Positions 61,201 to 64,000 of a stretch of DNA of 64,000 nucleotides are shown here, piece by piece. The first letter of the stretch is position 1. Each line of letters starts with the position of its first letter. The DNA lies in assembly GCF_003945595.2 (NCBI RefSeq), contig NW_024104672.1:248001-312000 (forward strand), given 5' to 3'. The notes below the pieces were generated by a model. It saw only the letters and a list, made by a program, of their open reading frames with translations. It was not told the DNA's origin and did no database searches. A program made the position numbers and the translations under genes. Source of the stretch: Pipra filicauda (taxonomy: Eukaryota; Chordata; Aves; Passeriformes; Pipridae).

Positions 61201-63430
61201 GTCTCTAGTGGATAGGTGGAAATGTCCGTCCCCATCTTCCCTCCCAATGTTTGCAATTTCACAAGTGATGTAGTGCCACTAATGGCTGGAGATCTGTTTC
61301 CATGGGCACTGCCTGCGATAAAGGTCATCTTGAGGAAACTTTTCCTGTGCACAGAGGGAGCACAGAGCTCTACAGTACTGTAAGCAACAACAAAGAAATC
61401 ATTTGATTAGAAAATGGCATTTTGATTCAAGAGTTTTCAATGGTCTGCAAAACCCACCAACACTAATGAGCTCATCCGCATGTGGTGAGGGTGGCATTTA
61501 TCCTCAAGGATCAAAAGTTTTCATAGAACCTAAAAAGTATGTGAGTCATGGCAGTCCAAGGAATGGGGATCCATGGCAAGTTTTTGGGAAAAATATGCTG
61601 TAGGCCTAATAATTTTAAATTTTCTGGGAAGATTTTTTTTTTTATTTTAGTTTACTATTGAGAGTGGAAAGAGAAAGGTCTTTTAGGCTCCTCAGCTGCA
61701 GACCTGTGACTAGGAGATATCAAGAAAAACTCACTGATTCAGATATGGTGGTGATGTGGGATGAATAAACAAAAGAATTATCCCACTGCAGAAAGACTAA
61801 ATTGGTTTTGTAGTAAATATTCAGTACTTTGTCCTGATTAAATATGTTATTCTTCCTGGTGTCATTTTACATAAAAACAAAAAGCTGGATTCAGCCCTAT
61901 TTTAAACAAACTTCACTACAGGGTCAAAGTGAAACAAAAGTTTGTGAAGTATTTTTATCAAATGTAAAAAGGTGTAAAAAGGATAAAACCACTCCTTGGT
62001 AAAGGTAAGATTATCATCAAGGAATATAACTCCTTGAGAAGTCACTTTTGATTGATTAAGACACTTTCAATTTAATCAAAATTTAAGAGCGCAATAGACT
62101 GTAAAGAACAGATTGCTGTTCAGTTTGTTGGCAGTTCTGAAAAAAACAGAAAAAACATTTAGAAATGGACATTTTAAGTGCATTTCAATTTATTTCAAGT
62201 CCATCACCTCTTCTTTGGAGCTGATAGGAATTTTTTGATTCTGATTTTTCTCTTGAGTACTTTTAAAAACAAAAAGTGAGTTGCTTGATGTGAAGTAACT
62301 GTTATTTTTGACTGCTTTTTTTTTATGTGGATCATTGAACAGTATGCTTGAACTGTTCAGTTTGCTCTGTTAAAATTTATAAATTTATTCTCTGCTCATT
62401 TGCTTTTGTGAACAAAAAAGGTGAAGTCAAAGTGAAAGTGATATAGTGGTGCTTCATATCAAGTCTTCATGGAGGATTAAGTATTTCTGTGCTGGCTGTG
62501 TTAAAAAAAAAACATAAACAAATAAAAAAAATCTTCCAGTTAGATTTTTTTTTTTTACCTGTATGAAGGTTGTTAAACAGTGCTATGTTAGAATATATTG
62601 AAAGGATCAAAGGGAGAAAGATGACTACTGAAAGAAGTGAAAAGCTTTAAGAATGCCAGAAGGAATCCTCTCACTAGGGTCATTAGTGTTAGATTTGCAG
62701 GTCCACTCAATGTTTGGGAACTGGGGAGTTTGGTGTTTGCTCCTCAAAAGGTTTGGAACAGCAGCATTTTACGAGTGAATGGAATGGCAATGACTATATG
62801 TGTGTATGTGTAGCAAATCAGTTTATTTATACTGCTTCAGTTTTGTTTCTGCTGGGAAAAAAAAAAAAAGAAACAAACCCTTTATTTTCTTAGTTTAAAA
62901 CCTCTTAAGGATGTCCTAATTCTCAGCTAGACTGCCCAGGTTAACTGTTCCACAGGTGCGAATGCCATGTACATACTTGTAGCAAATGTACTTTAGAGCT
63001 ATAAGGGTACACAATATAATGTCAGTAACATTTATTCACAAAGTATCTATAACCACTTGGAAACAAATATTCTATACCTTGTAAGACACAGAATGCATTC
63101 CTACATGGCGCTGTGAGAAGAGCATGATGACAACCATTTTGTGTGATTTACCTGTTTTGCTCATACCTGTACCACTTGTGACTTATTAAGAGATGTTGAG
63201 TCATACTGTTCCACATGGCCATTAATTACCTCTTTGGATAAACTGAAATCTCAGCTGTAGCTTTCCCTATATCTCTGCACATTGCTCTGGCTGTTCAAGG
63301 TTGTCTGGCAAGAGGAGAACCTCAGCTCCCAGGATGTCTGCTCAGTAAAGGAGGAGAAGTTGGTGGGTGTGTAGGGGTCCTGTCCCAGAAAGGTACTCAT
63401 ACTGCATGAGCAAGCCTGAATATACATATT

Positions 63431-63457
63431 TATGTGTACACACACGCGCACACACAC
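63431..63457. repeat. Alternating purine-pyrimidine (CA)n tract with CGCGC core
   Basis: Twenty-seven bases strictly alternate pyrimidine and purine, starting TATGTGTACACA, passing through CACGCGCAC at the centre and ending in CACACAC. This is a microsatellite and the type of sequence that can adopt Z-DNA. Confidence 0.9.
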
Positions 63458-64000
63458 TCTCCCTATATATATTTAAAAACATACTTCAATTTATTTATTC
63501 CAGTTAAAAATAAACCATTTCTGATAACATAATTTCAAACAGGTGAATTAGAATTATGGACGTACTTCACAGTACTCAGTGTCAAATGGAAAGTAAGGAA
63601 AGTCTTCTGATATGTCAGCATTACCAATGGCACATAATTTCTTCAAAGGATTTGTGATTTCAGAAGCAGGGGCTGGGAAGAGGGGTACCTTTTACTGGGA
63701 TTCTAGCACTAAACTTTTTTAGGAAAGGGGGGGAAAAGGGCCATTCCACTGAGTTTCCTCCACTATCCTTTCTTTAAACATACCTGCAGTTAATCATTGT
63801 TGTGTATTGTTTTAAAATGATATATAATTCATGTACTGAAAGCTGTTTTTTCTCAACTATATTCTGTGACATTTAATTTAAAAACAATTTCATCATAATT
63901 ATTACAGATGTTTTAAAGTATATCTCTTGTAAAATTGAGAACAGATACAAGAAAATGAAGTTAAGTGCTGCTATTGCATTTTCCATTTGGTTGTAACTTT

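Larger units (their letters stand above)
46661..64000. other. AT-rich DNA, no supported gene
   Basis: More than 17 kb without a recognisable gene, RNA gene or transposon. Structured items are a pyrimidine tract at 48,741-48,770, a T/G tract near 48,046-48,088, a 20-bp tandem duplication at 49,189, T17 at 56,887-56,903 and a CA/CG alternating repeat at 63,431. Open frames of up to about 114 codons (for example 57,965-58,309 plus) have no family motif. Segments near 52,890-52,980 and 56,330-56,560 are a little GC-richer but show nothing identifiable. Confidence 0.5.

Noticed and set aside
1..64000. CRISPR array, operon or other prokaryotic system
   Set aside because: No regularly spaced repeats, no dense same-strand coding; all identifiable elements are avian-type retroposons.

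Overview
The window looks like vertebrate, specifically avian, non-coding DNA: an AT-rich background, no operon-like gene packing, no CpG island, and several CR1-type LINE fragments whose 3' ends carry the bird/reptile signature (a 'gatgatct...aggtcccttccaaccc' tail ending in ATTCTATG/ATTCTGTG octamers). A tRNA-Ile-headed SINE with a CR1-X-like tail resembles the TguSINE1 group, described as having arisen in passerine birds. The most likely source is therefore a passerine; this is an inference from recalled families, not a database match. I found no host protein-coding exon that I can defend. The window is best read as an intergenic region or a very long intron.

Layout: 1-9.9 kb is unique-looking AT-rich DNA with one short CR1 tail near 3.84 kb. 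At 9.99-10.65 kb is an internally deleted CR1 in which endonuclease sequence is joined directly to the 3' end. At 10.65-16.9 kb there is unique DNA plus an A/C-rich tract and a 23-bp tandem duplication. At 16.88-18.73 kb is the longest CR1 (about 1.85 kb, with at least two internal deletions). At 20.58-21.54 kb two CR1 3' ends of different subfamilies lie head-to-tail. At 22.36-23.38 kb is a distinct, GC-richer non-LTR retrotransposon insertion, RTE-like, with a perfect 9-bp target-site duplication, a (GAT)n 3' end and an almost open reverse-transcriptase reading frame.

From 23.4 to 34.3 kb only simple repeats are visible. Around 34.3-34.7 kb lie a T/G-rich tract, a reverse-oriented tRNA-Ile SINE head and a forward CR1-like tail. 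At 43.1-43.6 kb are a reverse CR1 tail and a complete forward tRNA-Ile/CR1-X SINE. At 45.85-46.66 kb is an old CR1 with ORF1-like and ORF2 segments fused by deletion. The remainder to 64 kb is AT-rich and featureless apart from small tandem and simple repeats.

The mobile elements form a small ecology. A CR1-X-like LINE 3' end (21.33-21.54 kb) and a SINE carrying the matching tail (43.44-43.58 kb) are a plausible autonomous/non-autonomous pair. The RTE-like insertion belongs to a different, sporadically distributed lineage and is the item most worth following up.
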